40,399 nucleotides of DNA, taken from assembly GCA_903856025.1 (NCBI GenBank), contig CAIOAQ010000185.1, forward strand, positions 1 through 40,399, read 5' to 3'. Every line of letters begins with the position of its first letter. Position 1 is the stretch's first letter. Below the pieces are notes generated by a model, which had not been told where the DNA came from, searched no databases, and saw only the letters and a program-made list of their open reading frames with translations. The translations under genes and the position numbers were made by a program. Shown in pieces: positions 1-10,305 of the stretch. The stretch comes from an uncultured beta proteobacterium (GTDB taxonomy: Bacteria > Pseudomonadota > Gammaproteobacteria > Burkholderiales > Burkholderiaceae_C).

Positions 1-1224
1 CGGGACTACGGGGCTTGCGCTGCGTCGGCGGTGTCGGATACCCCGGCTGGCTCGGCCGCCATCCGCATGAATTACGGCATGCAGCGGGTACACGGTGGTG
101 CCAATGCGGTGCGGTTGATTGCCAGTTTGCCTGCGCTGATTGGTGCTTGGCGCAAGCGTTCGGGTGGCGTGTTGCTGTCCAGCTCTGGTGCTTTTCCGGT
201 TCAAAAGGCGGCCCTGCAGCGCCCGGATTTGATGAACGGACGCACGTCGCGCGTCATCAACATGGTGACCATTGGCGATGATTTGTTGCGCGCGGCCAGC
301 CCCACGTTTGGCCCGGCGATTGAAGCCGTCATCGTCTACAACAGCAACCCAGTGGCGGTGGCACCTGAATCTGCCAAAGTGGTGCAAGGCTTTGCGCGTG
401 AGAACCTGTTCACCGTGGTGCTGGAGCATTTTCAGACCGATACGGCAGACCATGTCGACTACATCCTGCCCGCCACCACGCAACTGGAGCACTGGGACGT
501 GCACGGCAGTTATGGCCACACCGACGTGTTGCTGAACCGACCGGCGATTGCGCCACTAGGGCAGGCCAAGACCAATACGCAGATTTTTCGAGAGCTGGCG
601 CAGCGCATGGGTTTTGATGAACCTTGCTTCAAAGAGACCGACGAAACCCTGTGTCGCCAGGCCTTTGGTGAGCAGGTGGATTTTGAGGTGCTGCTGGACA
701 AGGGTTTTGCGACCCTTTCCACGCCGGAGGCCCCGTTTGCCCAGGGGCACTTCCCCACGCCTTCGGGCAAATGCGAGTTTTTCAGCGAACGTCTGGCCCA
801 GCAGGGGCTCGATGGCTTGCCCGACCATGTGCCCAACCACGAGCCTTTCAAATCGTCAACTGCCTACCCGTTGGCCATGATCTCGCCGCCAGCGCGCAAT
901 TTTTTGAATTCGACCTTTGTCAACGTCAAAAGCCTGCGCGACATCGAGCGCGAACCCTTGCTTGAAATCCACCCCACCGACGCCGCCACCCGTGGCATCT
1001 CCCAGGGCGACACGGTGCGTGTGTTCAATGACCGCGGCAGTTACCGTTGCCACGCTGATGTGAGTGAACGCGCCCGCCCCGGTGTGGTCAACGGGCTGGG
1101 CGTGTGGTGGCGCAAGCTGGGGCTGGACGGCACCAACGTGAACCAGCTCACCAGCCAGAAACTGACCGATCTGGGGCACGGTCCGACGTTTTACGACTGT
1201 CTGGTGGAAGTACGGCGGGCCTGA
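1..1224 (+). CDS. Molybdopterin-dependent oxidoreductase, C-terminal part (5' end outside window)
   Basis: Frame is open from base 1; MNYGMQRVHGGANAVRLIASLPALIGAW, VVLEHFQTDTADHVDYILPATTQLEHWD and a C-terminal molydop-binding-like region (ATRGISQGDTVRVFNDRG) are typical of the family. Confidence 0.9.
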   Translation, partial: RDYGACAASAVSDTPAGSAAIRMNYGMQRVHGGANAVRLIASLPALIGAWRKRSGGVLLSSSGAFPVQKAALQRPDLMNGRTSRVINMVTIGDDLLRAASPTFGPAIEAVIVYNSNPVAVAPESAKVVQGFARENLFTVVLEHFQTDTADHVDYILPATTQLEHWDVHGSYGHTDVLLNRPAIAPLGQAKTNTQIFRELAQRMGFDEPCFKETDETLCRQAFGEQVDFEVLLDKGFATLSTPEAPFAQGHFPTPSGKCEFFSERLAQQGLDGLPDHVPNHEPFKSSTAYPLAMISPPARNFLNSTFVNVKSLRDIEREPLLEIHPTDAATRGISQGDTVRVFNDRGSYRCHADVSERARPGVVNGLGVWWRKLGLDGTNVNQLTSQKLTDLGHGPTFYDCLVEVRRA

Positions 1225-1366
1225 ACCGGCCAGCCAACGCGCAGCTGAAGTGGTTCAGCCCACTTGTCTTGCGTTGACACTTGTCCTGCGTCAATGTGGT
1301 GCCCCACGGTGCTGGTTAATATTTCAGCCAGTATTTGGCATCTAGTTATCACCCAAGGGACACACC

Positions 1367-2113
1367 ATGACAGCAAGACTTTCCAACAAGGTTTCCATCA
1401 TCACTGGCGCGGCGCAGGGCATTGGCCTGGCAACCGCACTCAAATTTGCCAAGGAAGGCGCGATCGTCATCGTCTGCGATGTCAAGCAAGCCGGGGTGGA
1501 CGACGCCGTGGCCCAGTGCCAGGCGCTCGGTGCCACTGCACAAGGTTTTGTCATGGACGTGACCCAGCGCCCCGTGGTGGATGCTGTGGTGGCGCAGGTG
1601 AAAGAAAAATTTGGCCGCATTGACGTGCTTGTGAACAACGCCGGCATCACGCAAGATGCACGGCTGCAAAAAATGACCATCGAGCAGTTTGACAAGGTGA
1701 TTGATGTCAATCTGCGCGGTGTGTTTCATTGCACCCAGGCGGTGGTTGATGGCATGGTGGGACAAGGCAGTGGTGTGATTCTGAGCGCCAGCTCAGTGGT
1801 GGGCCTGTATGGCAATTTTGGCCAGACCAACTACGCGGCCACCAAATTCGGCATCATCGGCTTCACCAAAACCTGGAGCCGCGAGCTGGGTCCCAAGGGG
1901 GTGCGGGTGAATGCGGTGGCACCGGGTTTCATTGCCACACCCATGGTGGCGGCCATGCCCGAGAAAGTGCTGGCCGATCTGGCCGCCAAAGTGCACCTGC
2001 GCCGCGTGGGGCAACCAGAAGAAATCGCCAACGTCTATGCCTTCCTGGCCAGCGACGAAGCCAGCTATATCAACGGCGAGGTGATTGAGGTCTCGGGCGG
2101 CATCTCGCTCTGA
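1367..2113 (+). CDS. SDR family oxidoreductase, FabG-like 3-oxoacyl-ACP reductase
   Basis: TGAAQGIG cofactor motif, [17 protein letters not shown] catalytic motif, PGFIATPM, C-terminal [11 protein letters not shown]. Confidence 0.92.
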   Translation: MTARLSNKVSIITGAAQGIGLATALKFAKEGAIVIVCDVKQAGVDDAVAQCQALGATAQGFVMDVTQRPVVDAVVAQVKEKFGRIDVLVNNAGITQDARLQKMTIEQFDKVIDVNLRGVFHCTQAVVDGMVGQGSGVILSASSVVGLYGNFGQTNYAATKFGIIGFTKTWSRELGPKGVRVNAVAPGFIATPMVAAMPEKVLADLAAKVHLRRVGQPEEIANVYAFLASDEASYINGEVIEVSGGISL

Positions 2114-2120
2114 TCCTTAA

Positions 2121-2146
2121 CCAGCCCAGCAACGGCTGGGTTTATT
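2121..2146. terminator. Hairpin between convergent genes (candidate bidirectional terminator)
   Basis: CCCAGC-AACG-GCTGGG followed by TTTATT, between the SDR stop (2113) and the M48 gene stop (2142). Confidence 0.5.
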
Positions 2147-3752
2147 GGCGCTCTTTGGCCTGTTCTTTGATCAAGGCGTCTATCTGGCGGCGGCGGGCAT
2201 CGATGATCGAGGCATCGATGTGGTCGGCGCTGGATGGGTTGGAGCCGACGGCGCGCATCCGGTCCTGCGCGCTTTTCAACCTGTCTATCGCGCCTTGGTA
2301 GTCCAGGTGCGCCATGCGGGACTCTGCTTCTGCGCGCAGCGAACGCAGGGGTTCGTTTTGGAGAGCGGTGATGCTGGCCAGCCATTGCCAGGCCAAGGCA
2401 TCGTTGGGATCGGTGGCAACCCAGGTTTGCAGTTTTTGCGCCACGGCGCTCAAGGTCTGCGCCTGCCCGGTTTGCAGGGCGATCTGGGCCTGCAGCAACA
2501 ACGCCGGGCGGCGCAGCGCCGAGGTCGTGTTCTGGTTCACGCCCACCAAATGACCGAGATCGAGCAGCTTGGCGGGGGGCAAATCACGTGCGGCCAGCGC
2601 AATTTCTACCGCCAGCCAGTGCGCTTGTTGGGTGGCATCTGGGTCGTTTTTGGATAATTTATCCAGCTGCGCCAAGTCGCTGCGTGCCAGGGAAAAGTCA
2701 TGCAGTTCAATCGCCGCCAATGCGGCGCCATACCAGACCCCCACCTGGACCGCCAGCGATTTCTGGCTCAACCCGGTGTCTTGTGCTTGAGCCTGCCAGC
2801 TGCGCAGCGCATCCACGCCAGGATTGGACAACACCCTGGCCCGGGCCGTGAGCATGGCGTGCGCCATGGTGGGTGTGATGTCGAGGTTGTGTGGGGTGTC
2901 CAATGGCATGCGGGCCTGCATGTCCCCAATGCGCTCAGTGGTCAACGGGTGCGTGCGCAAGTAGGGATAGGCGCCGCTGTCGTTCAGGCGCGAGGCCTGT
3001 TGCAACTTGTCGAACATGCTGACGAAACCCTTGGCATCAAAGCCCGCCTGGGTCATCACCGCAAAGCCCATGCGGTCGGCTTCGCGTTCCATGTCGCGCG
3101 AGAAATTCAGTTGGTTTTGTGCGGAAACCGCTTGTCCACCCACCATCAGTGCGTTGCCAGCGTCCACGTTCTTGCTGGCCGCCAGCGCACCCAGAATCAT
3201 GGCCCCGATCATCCACGGTGTTTGCTGGCTGTTTTTGGCCATCAGCCGTGGAATGTGACGCTGGGTGATGTGACTCAGTTCGTGTCCCAGTACCGAAGCA
3301 AGCTCGTCCTTGCTGCTCACCACGGCCATCAAGCCCAGGTGCAGTCCCATATAACCGCCAGGCAGCGCAAAGGCGTTGACGCTGCGGTCTTTGCCAAGCA
3401 AGATGCGCCAGGCAAAATGCTCGTCAAGCTCGGGTGTCAGGTCGCCACGCTGGCGCGCCGCCGTCAGCAGGGGTTGCCAGATGCTTTGCACGTAGTCCAC
3501 CAGCACCGGGTCATCAATGAAGTCGGGGTCCTGAAACAATTCACGTGCAATGCGGTCGCCCAGCCGACGCTCGGCGCCGCTGGTGATTTCACCGCCGTCG
3601 CCCAGCTGTGGCAAACCAGAACTGACCGCAGGTGCGTTGGATTGTTGTGCGCCAAGGGGCAACGAAAACCCGATCCACATTGCTGCGATAAAAATAGCGA
3701 GCTGCCCTTTTTTTACAAGGGCTAGAAGCTTGTTTGTCTTAAAGTTTCGCAT
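2142..3752 (-). CDS. M48 family metalloprotease with C-terminal TPR-like region (BepA/YfgC-like), signal peptide
   Basis: HELSHITQRH zinc motif, EREADRMGF, N-terminal hydrophobic signal, C-terminal helical repeats. Confidence 0.9.
   Translation of the reverse strand: MRNFKTNKLLALVKKGQLAIFIAAMWIGFSLPLGAQQSNAPAVSSGLPQLGDGGEITSGAERRLGDRIARELFQDPDFIDDPVLVDYVQSIWQPLLTAARQRGDLTPELDEHFAWRILLGKDRSVNAFALPGGYMGLHLGLMAVVSSKDELASVLGHELSHITQRHIPRLMAKNSQQTPWMIGAMILGALAASKNVDAGNALMVGGQAVSAQNQLNFSRDMEREADRMGFAVMTQAGFDAKGFVSMFDKLQQASRLNDSGAYPYLRTHPLTTERIGDMQARMPLDTPHNLDITPTMAHAMLTARARVLSNPGVDALRSWQAQAQDTGLSQKSLAVQVGVWYGAALAAIELHDFSLARSDLAQLDKLSKNDPDATQQAHWLAVEIALAARDLPPAKLLDLGHLVGVNQNTTSALRRPALLLQAQIALQTGQAQTLSAVAQKLQTWVATDPNDALAWQWLASITALQNEPLRSLRAEAESRMAHLDYQGAIDRLKSAQDRMRAVGSNPSSADHIDASIIDARRRQIDALIKEQAKERQ
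3680..3738 (+). repeat. Degenerate dispersed element copy (antisense within M48 gene signal-peptide region)
   Basis: TGCTGCGATAAAAATAGCGAGCTGCCCTTTTTTTACAAGGGCTAGAAGCTTGTTTG; matches TTTACAAGGGATAGAGG in the aroE copy at 15/17. Confidence 0.6.
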
Positions 3753-3899
3753 GCAGTCAAAATCCAGTTGATCAACCCTGCCAGCACCGGACCACGAGTG
3801 GGCGTGGCTGACTTACCCGTATGATGCCACCTGTGCGTAAAGGTTCAGTGAAGCCGCTTACCCCATTTTTTGTCAACCCCATTTGAAGTGAACACGGTC

Positions 3900-4391
3900 A
3901 TGAGCCAGCTTACCCATTTTGATGCCCAGGGCCAGGCCCACATGGTGGATGTCGCCGCCAAGGCCGCCACGCACCGCATCGGCATTGCTGGCGGGCGCAT
4001 CGAGATGCAGGCCGCCACCTTGGCGCTGATTGCGTCTGGCACCGCCAAAAAAGGGGATGTACTGGGCATTGCACGTGTGGCGGGCATCATGGCGGCCAAA
4101 AAAACCAGCGACCTGATCCCGTTGTGCCACCCGCTGGCGTTGACCCGGGTTGCTATTGAATTTGAAGTAATTCACGCAAGTGCTACGGGGGCTGACAGCG
4201 TATTTTGTACTGCAACCGTAGAAACCGTGGGTCCCACGGGGGTGGAGATGGAAGCCCTCACCGCCGTGCAGGTGGCCTTGCTCACCATTTACGACATGTG
4301 CAAGGCGGTGGACCGCGGCATGACCATCACCGACTGCAAATTGCTGGAAAAGCACGGTGGCAAGTCGGGAAGCTTTGTGGCCGCAACCTGA
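3900..4391 (+). CDS. moaC: Cyclic pyranopterin monophosphate synthase MoaC
   Basis: [51 protein letters not shown] at 3900 preferred over upstream TTG at 3870. Confidence 0.95.
   Translation: MSQLTHFDAQGQAHMVDVAAKAATHRIGIAGGRIEMQAATLALIASGTAKKGDVLGIARVAGIMAAKKTSDLIPLCHPLALTRVAIEFEVIHASATGADSVFCTATVETVGPTGVEMEALTAVQVALLTIYDMCKAVDRGMTITDCKLLEKHGGKSGSFVAAT
4150..4208 (+). repeat. Degenerate dispersed element copy inside moaC
   Basis: TTGCTATTGAATTTGAAGTAATTCACGCAAGTGCTACGGGGGCTGACAGCGTATTTTGTA; ~34/60 ungapped identity by hand to the intergenic copy at 11867. Confidence 0.55.
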
Positions 4392-4413
4392 GACGAAAAC
4401 GACTGCAGACGCT

Positions 4414-6003
4414 TTATTTCGCAGGGCCTTTGGCCACCCAAAGGCCATAGGCTTCCGGGAATGCGGCTTGGTAGCGGGGTGTAAAAAACTGCACCTCGTC
4501 GGTTTTTCCCAATAACTTCGCGCTGCCGATCAGCATTTCAACCACCTGGCTTTCGGGTGAAAAATGCAGCATGTTCAATGCCAGGGCGTGCACTTTTTTG
4601 GCATTTTCAGCATTCAGCTCGGTGGTGGTCAGTTCGGCAAACCGTTGTTGGTCCTGAAACATCGCTACATTCCGGGTTTTGTCCAAGGTGTTTTCACGGT
4701 AGGCCGCCAGCCGCGCCTCCGGTGGCAGGTAGATTTGACTGACAAGTTGATAGTTCCAGGTTGCGTACGCGATGGCAGCTATCAACAACGTAGCTGCAGT
4801 TGCTGATAAATAGAGGGCTACAGGCTGATATTCCTTATGCGTTGGGGTTTGCTGCGCATGTTGATCCGTGTGCCACAGCAACCAGATGGCAAGCAGCGCG
4901 GCCATCTGAAAGGGGCCGTACCACAGCGGGTACTCCAGCAGACTGTGCAGCCCGATCACCGCCAGCACGATCCAGGCCATTTGCCGGGTGGGAGGGGCAG
5001 CCCGCCACGGTTTGGCGCGCCATACCAGCGCCAGAATGACCCCACACCCCAGAAGTGACACCGGCACCCCCAACTCCACCGCCAGGTGCAGTGGCAGGTT
5101 GTGGGCGTTGTCCAGAATGTCGCAAAACCGGGTGCCAGGGTACAAGGTGATGAAGTGGGCGTAGCTCAGTTCCCCCCAACCCCAACCGAGCCAGGGCTTC
5201 TGACCAATCAGCTGCAGCACGTTGCCCCACAGCGTCAGGCGGCTGCCACAAGCCGAGTCACCATTGCGCAAGCGGGCCAGGGCGCTGGTGGCCATCGGGT
5301 CCTGCCCGGCCAGCAGCGGCAGGGCGATCGTTGCCACGGCGTAACCCACCACCGCGGCGATCAAGATCGGGTACACCGCTGACAGTCCGGGTCGTGCAAG
5401 GGCAGGTTTCTGGCTTTTGAATTTCCAGAAGCAGGTCAGCGCCACGATCAAGACCAGCTGAAACAAGCCGGTGCGTGATGCTGAAGCGGCGTTGGCGGCT
5501 TCCAGCAGCGTGGCGGCCACCACCAACAGGATCCTGTCAAGTTGCGGGTGGTCGCCGTCGCGAGGGGACGATTCGCTGTGCGCGGCCCACCACAACAAGG
5601 CCGCCAGCCCGATGGCCAGCAAGCTTGCAAACTGGTTGCGCTGGCGCAGGTTGCCAAAGGCCTGACCCACGTCGGTGTGGTTCAGCCACACGCCCGCCCA
5701 AGAGGTCGCCCCCACATATTGCAGCAAGCCGATCACCGCGCTGACGCATGCTGCCGTGGCCCAGGCCAGCGCCACGGTGCGGACCATGTCTGAGGTGCGC
5801 CCGCGTAGGTGGGCTGCCACCAACGTGGGGGCAGCCAAGGCGATGCACAACCATGAAAACAAGAACGGCATCACCGCCGGCGTCGGCCCCGGTGAAAACG
5901 GGTTCAGCCAAGGCAGGGTCGTTAGGACGAAAGTGGCAGCAAACAGCATCGTGTGAGAAAGATCAGCGGGTGGCGTGGCTCGAAAGCGTCGGGTGGATGT
6001 CAA
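4414..6003 (-). CDS. PglL/Wzy_C-type O-oligosaccharyltransferase (O-antigen ligase superfamily)
   Basis: Multi-TM protein; [64 protein letters not shown] motifs. TTG start overlaps ruvB stop; alternative ATG at 5949. Confidence 0.88.
   Translation of the reverse strand: MTSTRRFRATPPADLSHTMLFAATFVLTTLPWLNPFSPGPTPAVMPFLFSWLCIALAAPTLVAAHLRGRTSDMVRTVALAWATAACVSAVIGLLQYVGATSWAGVWLNHTDVGQAFGNLRQRNQFASLLAIGLAALLWWAAHSESSPRDGDHPQLDRILLVVAATLLEAANAASASRTGLFQLVLIVALTCFWKFKSQKPALARPGLSAVYPILIAAVVGYAVATIALPLLAGQDPMATSALARLRNGDSACGSRLTLWGNVLQLIGQKPWLGWGWGELSYAHFITLYPGTRFCDILDNAHNLPLHLAVELGVPVSLLGCGVILALVWRAKPWRAAPPTRQMAWIVLAVIGLHSLLEYPLWYGPFQMAALLAIWLLWHTDQHAQQTPTHKEYQPVALYLSATAATLLIAAIAYATWNYQLVSQIYLPPEARLAAYRENTLDKTRNVAMFQDQQRFAELTTTELNAENAKKVHALALNMLHFSPESQVVEMLIGSAKLLGKTDEVQFFTPRYQAAFPEAYGLWVAKGPAK
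4774..4832 (+). repeat. Degenerate dispersed element copy (antisense within pglL-like gene)
   Basis: CAGCTATCAACAACGTAGCTGCAGTTGCTGATAAATAGAGGGCTACAGGCTGATATTCC; shares GAGGGCTACAGGCTGAT core with other copies. Confidence 0.5.
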
Positions 6004-7064
6004 AGACCAAGCAGGTCCGAGGTGTTCTGGTTGGCCGGTGGAGTGACCCCCAAATGCCGGTAAGCGGCCGCCGTGGCGATGCGTCCGCGCGGGGTGCGCT
6101 GCAGGTAACCTTGCTGGATCAGGTAGGGTTCGATCACATCCTCAATGGTTTCGCGCTCTTCACCAATGCTGGCGGCAATGTTGTCCAGCCCCACCGGGCC
6201 GCCGTCAAAACGGTGAATCACGGCCTCCAGCAGTTTGCGGTCCATCAAATCAAAGCCTTGCGGGTCCACATCCAGCATGGCCAGCGCCCGGTTGGCAATG
6301 TCCAGGGTGATCTCGCCTGCGCCTTTCACGTCGGCATAGTCGCGCACCCGGCGCAACAGCCGGTTGGCAATGCGTGGTGTGCCGCGCGATCGGCGGGCAA
6401 TCTCAAACCCGCCTTGCTCGTCGGTGGGCACCTTGAGCAAACCGGCGCTGCGTTTGACAATGCGCGCCAGTTCCTCAGACGTGTAAAACTCCAGCCGCGC
6501 CACGATGCCAAAGCGGTCGCGCAGTGGGTTCGTGAGCATGCCTGCGCGGGTGGTGGCCCCCACCAGCGTGAAGGGTTGCAAATCGAGCTTGATGCTTCGG
6601 GCCGCCGGACCTTCGCCGATCATGATGTCGATCTTGTAATCTTCCAGTGCGGGGTACAAAATCTCTTCCACCACCGGGCTCAGGCGGTGGATTTCGTCGA
6701 TGAACAGCACATCGTTTTTTTCGAGGTTGGTCAGCAGGGCGGCCAGATCCTTGGGCTTTTCCAGTACCGGACCGCTGGTTTGGCGCAGGTTCACGCCCAA
6801 CTCATGGGCGATGATGTGGCTCAGCGTGGTTTTGCCCAAGCCCGGTGGCCCAAACAGCAGCACATGGTCCAGCGCCTCATCACGTTTTTTGGCCGCGCCA
6901 ATGAAAATTTCAAGTTGTTCGCGTGCCTTGGTTTGCCCGACGTAGTCGTCAAGCAGCTTGGGGCGAAGCGCGCGCTCAATGGCCTCCTCGTTGGGCGAAG
7001 CGGGGGCATTGGACACTACCCGTTTGGGCGGCGCAGGGGCAAAGTCGTCGGTTTGGATGCTCAA
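6000..7064 (-). CDS. ruvB: Holliday junction branch migration ATPase RuvB
   Basis: [22 protein letters not shown] (Walker A), [15 protein letters not shown] (Walker B), [19 protein letters not shown]. Confidence 0.98.
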   Translation of the reverse strand: MSIQTDDFAPAPPKRVVSNAPASPNEEAIERALRPKLLDDYVGQTKAREQLEIFIGAAKKRDEALDHVLLFGPPGLGKTTLSHIIAHELGVNLRQTSGPVLEKPKDLAALLTNLEKNDVLFIDEIHRLSPVVEEILYPALEDYKIDIMIGEGPAARSIKLDLQPFTLVGATTRAGMLTNPLRDRFGIVARLEFYTSEELARIVKRSAGLLKVPTDEQGGFEIARRSRGTPRIANRLLRRVRDYADVKGAGEITLDIANRALAMLDVDPQGFDLMDRKLLEAVIHRFDGGPVGLDNIAASIGEERETIEDVIEPYLIQQGYLQRTPRGRIATAAAYRHLGVTPPANQNTSDLLGL

Positions 7065-7199
7065 ATCAGGCCCGATTTCAAAGGGAAAGTGGCACTATAG
7101 CGCCCCGCGTCGGGTTCCAGCGTTTAAGCTTCACTGGTTTTTTGCCGATAACTGTTTGTAAAAAACCTTTTTTGGGCCTGCACCTGTCCCACGGCTGCC

Positions 7200-8486
7200 A
7201 TGAACACCATGTTTGAACATCTCCATTTGACCGATCTCCCCTTTGCTGCCAGATGCCGGTTCAGCGTCCGGTTTTGTCGGACGTTTCTGGTATCCCTGAT
7301 GGGGTGTGTAGCTTTGATTGGTTTGACGCCGCTGGCATCGGCGGCCACCGAAGCTGCGCCCGCCCATGGTGTGGCCCCAACGGCCGCCGCACATGCGCCT
7401 GAAAAGAAATCGTCCGCGGCGGACGGTGCATCTGAAGAAAAATCGGTGGCGGTGGACATTAAGGCGGCGCTGCGCGAACAGATGTTGGGTAAAAAAGGCA
7501 TCATGCTGGTGGTGCGGGACAAGTCATCCGCCAAGTCGGGGGCAAGTTCGGAAGACGCCCCCGAGCCCGCGCACGCGACACCGGCTGCACACGCCGCTGT
7601 TGCAACCGCCGCAGATCATGCGCCTGCCCGGGTGATCACGGTGCATACCTCGGCCGCACATGCAACTCCGGCGTTCAATGCGCGTTCCAGTCGGGCGTAC
7701 ATCCGAGCCAAGGCAGCAGCCCTGACCGGTCACGAAGTAGCAGACGTTTCGGCTTCGGAAACGCATGGTGCAACTGCGCACGGGAGTGATGCACACGCTG
7801 GCGAGCCGCATTGGGCCTACGAGGGCGAAAACGGCCCGCAAAACTGGGGCAAGCTCAAGCCTGAATTCAACCTGTGCGCGATTGGCAAACGCCAGTCGCC
7901 CATCAATATTGAAGAATCCGCGACCTTGCAAGGCCCAGCAGAACCGTTGCAATTCAATTACACACCCTCCATCGGCAGTGTGGTGAACAATGGTCACACC
8001 ATCCAGGTGGACGTGGCGGGAGACAACACGCTGACGGTGCGTGGCTCGGTCTACAAACTGGTGCAGTTTCACTTTCACACCCCTTCCGAAGAGCAGGTGA
8101 ATTTCCGCAACTTCGCCATGGTGGCGCATTTGGTGCACAAAAATAACGAAGGCCAGTTGGCCGTGGTGGCGGTGTTGCTGGATCCTGGCGTGGCCAACGC
8201 ATTGATCAACAAGGTCTGGACCTACATGCCGCTGGACACGAGCGACCGGGTGCGCATGCCCGATGGTTTGATTGACATGAACGAACTGCTGCCCAAAGAC
8301 CAGCGCTACTACCAGTTCATCGGGTCATTGACCACCCCGCCGTGTACCGAAGGCGTGCTGTGGATGGTGATGAAGCAACCCACACTGCTGAGTCGTGAAC
8401 AGATTCGTCTGTTCCAGCAACTGTTTCCCAACAACGCGCGACCGGTGCAGCCGGTGAATGCTCGCGCAGTGCGCAACGCCCAATAA
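7200..8486 (+). CDS. Alpha-class carbonic anhydrase with long Ala/His-rich N-terminal extension
   Basis: RQSPINIE, QFHFHTPSEE, AHLVHKN, GSLTTPPCTEGVLWMVM; hydrophobic N-terminal segment. Confidence 0.92.
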   Translation: MNTMFEHLHLTDLPFAARCRFSVRFCRTFLVSLMGCVALIGLTPLASAATEAAPAHGVAPTAAAHAPEKKSSAADGASEEKSVAVDIKAALREQMLGKKGIMLVVRDKSSAKSGASSEDAPEPAHATPAAHAAVATAADHAPARVITVHTSAAHATPAFNARSSRAYIRAKAAALTGHEVADVSASETHGATAHGSDAHAGEPHWAYEGENGPQNWGKLKPEFNLCAIGKRQSPINIEESATLQGPAEPLQFNYTPSIGSVVNNGHTIQVDVAGDNTLTVRGSVYKLVQFHFHTPSEEQVNFRNFAMVAHLVHKNNEGQLAVVAVLLDPGVANALINKVWTYMPLDTSDRVRMPDGLIDMNELLPKDQRYYQFIGSLTTPPCTEGVLWMVMKQPTLLSREQIRLFQQLFPNNARPVQPVNARAVRNAQ

Positions 8487-8588
8487 TTCCATTCCTAAAT
8501 CATCCGCGTCGTTGTTGCAACGCCATGTCGTGCGTCAGCACTGCCCGTGGCTTCGCGCCTAGACAAAAATGATTTGGAATTGGAATAA
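8485..8588 (+). repeat. ~104 bp structured palindromic repeat, copy A
   Basis: AATTCCATTCCTAAATCATCCGCGTCGTTGTTG...GTCGTGCGTCAGCACTGCCCGTGGCTTCGCGCCTAGACAAAAATGATTTGGAATTGGAATAA; matches copy B at 29291 with imperfect terminal inverted repeats. Confidence 0.9.
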
Positions 8589-8685
8589 CGACGGTGGCGT
8601 GATGGCGAGGGCGTGAGCAGGCGAAAATGCGGGTTGGGCACTGATTTGAGCCCGTATTGACATCAACCTCTTACCCCTTTTGCCG

Positions 8686-9408
8686 ATGCATACCTCTGCC
8701 CTCGTTCTATTTTCTGGTGGCCAGGATTCCACCACCTGCCTGGCGCAGGCCCTTTCCAAATACCAACGTGTTGAAACCATTGGTTTTGATTACCGCCAGC
8801 GGCATCGGGTGGAACTTGATGCCCGGGTGAAGGTGTTGGCCGAAATCCGTCAAACTTTTCCGGCATGGAGCGACAAGTTGGGCCAGGACCATCTGCTGGA
8901 TCTGGCGGTGCTGGGCGAGGTGAGCGAGACTTCGCTGACGCGTGACACGGCTTTCAAAATGGAGCAAAGCGGCTTGCCCAACACCTTTGTGCCAGGGCGC
9001 AACCTGCTATTTTTGACTCTGGCTGCGGCCGTGGCCTACCGGCGCGACCTGCAGGTGATGGTCACCGGGGTGTGCGAGACCGATTTTTCAGGATACCCGG
9101 ATTGCCGCGACGACACCATGAAAGCCATGCAGCTGGCTTTGTCGCTCGGAATGGACAAGCGGTTTTTGGTGGATACGCCGCTGATGTGGATCGACAAAGC
9201 CGCCACCTGGACCCTGGCGCACGAGCTGGGCGAAAAATCTGGCGTGGTCGGTGGCGGGGATGCGCTGGTGAAGCTGCTCATCGAGCACACCCACACCTGT
9301 TATTTGGGCGACCGTGAGCACCACCACCCTTGGGGCTATGGTTGTGGCGATTGCCCGGCTTGCCTGCTGCGGGCGCGGGGTTATGAGCAGTTCGTACAGG
9401 CTGTTTAA
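8686..9408 (+). CDS. queC: 7-cyano-7-deazaguanine synthase QueC
   Basis: [59 protein letters not shown] zinc site. ATG at 8686 preferred. Confidence 0.97.
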   Translation: MHTSALVLFSGGQDSTTCLAQALSKYQRVETIGFDYRQRHRVELDARVKVLAEIRQTFPAWSDKLGQDHLLDLAVLGEVSETSLTRDTAFKMEQSGLPNTFVPGRNLLFLTLAAAVAYRRDLQVMVTGVCETDFSGYPDCRDDTMKAMQLALSLGMDKRFLVDTPLMWIDKAATWTLAHELGEKSGVVGGGDALVKLLIEHTHTCYLGDREHHHPWGYGCGDCPACLLRARGYEQFVQAV

Positions 9409-10265
9409 GCCAATTTTTCAAGCAACCACTGACACAGTCGGCTGTCCGAATGTTCAAACCCGTGAAGGCCGCGAAAGTGGTCGGCATCGGGCAGAGCGCT
9501 TAACTCACCGGTGTTTCCGGTCTGCAGCCAAGCCGCGTGAAAGCTGCTGGCCTGGCGGGCAAACTCGGTGGATTCCTCTGCGCCCCAGTTGACCCAGATC
9601 GGCGTGCGGCATGGGCGCACTGAAAACATCGGCGACTGGCGGCGGATCACCCCGTCATCGAGTTGGATCATGGGCTGCAAATAGCAGTACCGCAGCGGCG
9701 CAAGGTCGTAAATGCCACTGACCAGCACCGCGGCCAACAGCGGGTCTTGCGGCAAGCCGTAATCCTCAGCCCAGGGTGTTTGCAGGCACATGGCGCTGAG
9801 GTGCCCCCCGGCTGAATGACCGCCAAGAGCGACGCGATGCGGGTCGCCGCCGTGGTCGGCGATGTGGCGGTAGGTCCAGGCGATGGCCGAACGCACCTGG
9901 CGCGTGATTTCGTCGATGGTCACACTTGGGCACAACGCGTAATTGACCACCACCGTGGTGATGCCCAAGGGTTGCAGCCCCAGCGCGATGCAGCTGAATT
10001 CCTTGCTGGACAGCGCACGCCAATAGCCACCGTGCAGAAACACAAACACTGGCGCATTGGGCACGCTGGCCGGGAAAATATCCAGCGTTTCGGCACGCGT
10101 CGGACCGTAAGGCACGTCCAGCAGGCAGCGCAATTGGCTGCGTGCAGCCTCAGATTGGCGGGCGTAATGTTGGCCGGGTGCGCTGGCATCCGCCAGTTTC
10201 AATGACGGGTTGTACTGCGCATCCAGTTGCGCCTGGGTTTCAAATGCCCGGTAAAGCGGTGTCAT
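9405..10265 (-). CDS. Alpha/beta hydrolase (carboxylesterase / kynurenine-formamidase-like)
   Basis: [43 protein letters not shown] at 10265 chosen because the longer ORF overlaps ruvA. Confidence 0.88.
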   Translation of the reverse strand: MTPLYRAFETQAQLDAQYNPSLKLADASAPGQHYARQSEAARSQLRCLLDVPYGPTRAETLDIFPASVPNAPVFVFLHGGYWRALSSKEFSCIALGLQPLGITTVVVNYALCPSVTIDEITRQVRSAIAWTYRHIADHGGDPHRVALGGHSAGGHLSAMCLQTPWAEDYGLPQDPLLAAVLVSGIYDLAPLRYCYLQPMIQLDDGVIRRQSPMFSVRPCRTPIWVNWGAEESTEFARQASSFHAAWLQTGNTGELSALPDADHFRGLHGFEHSDSRLCQWLLEKLA

Positions 10266-10305
10266 GGTGTCGGCCTGTGGTGAAACGTGCGAAATGCCGG
10301 GTGGT

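Noticed and set aside
1-30. Possible pseudogene or frameshift at the molybdopterin oxidoreductase start
   Set aside because: Frame is open to base 1, so it is simply cut by the window edge; murC at the right edge likewise.
2700-3725. 341 aa plus-strand ORF opposite the M48 protease
   Set aside because: Antisense shadow produced by GC-rich codon bias; no recognisable domains.
5748-7100. 450 aa plus-strand ORF opposite ruvB and the pglL-like gene
   Set aside because: Antisense shadow of two recognisable genes; translation has no family signature.
8589-8685. Possible preQ1 riboswitch upstream of queC
   Set aside because: No convincing pseudoknot or A-rich aptamer pattern could be seen; only the palindromic repeat and a short GC-rich leader.
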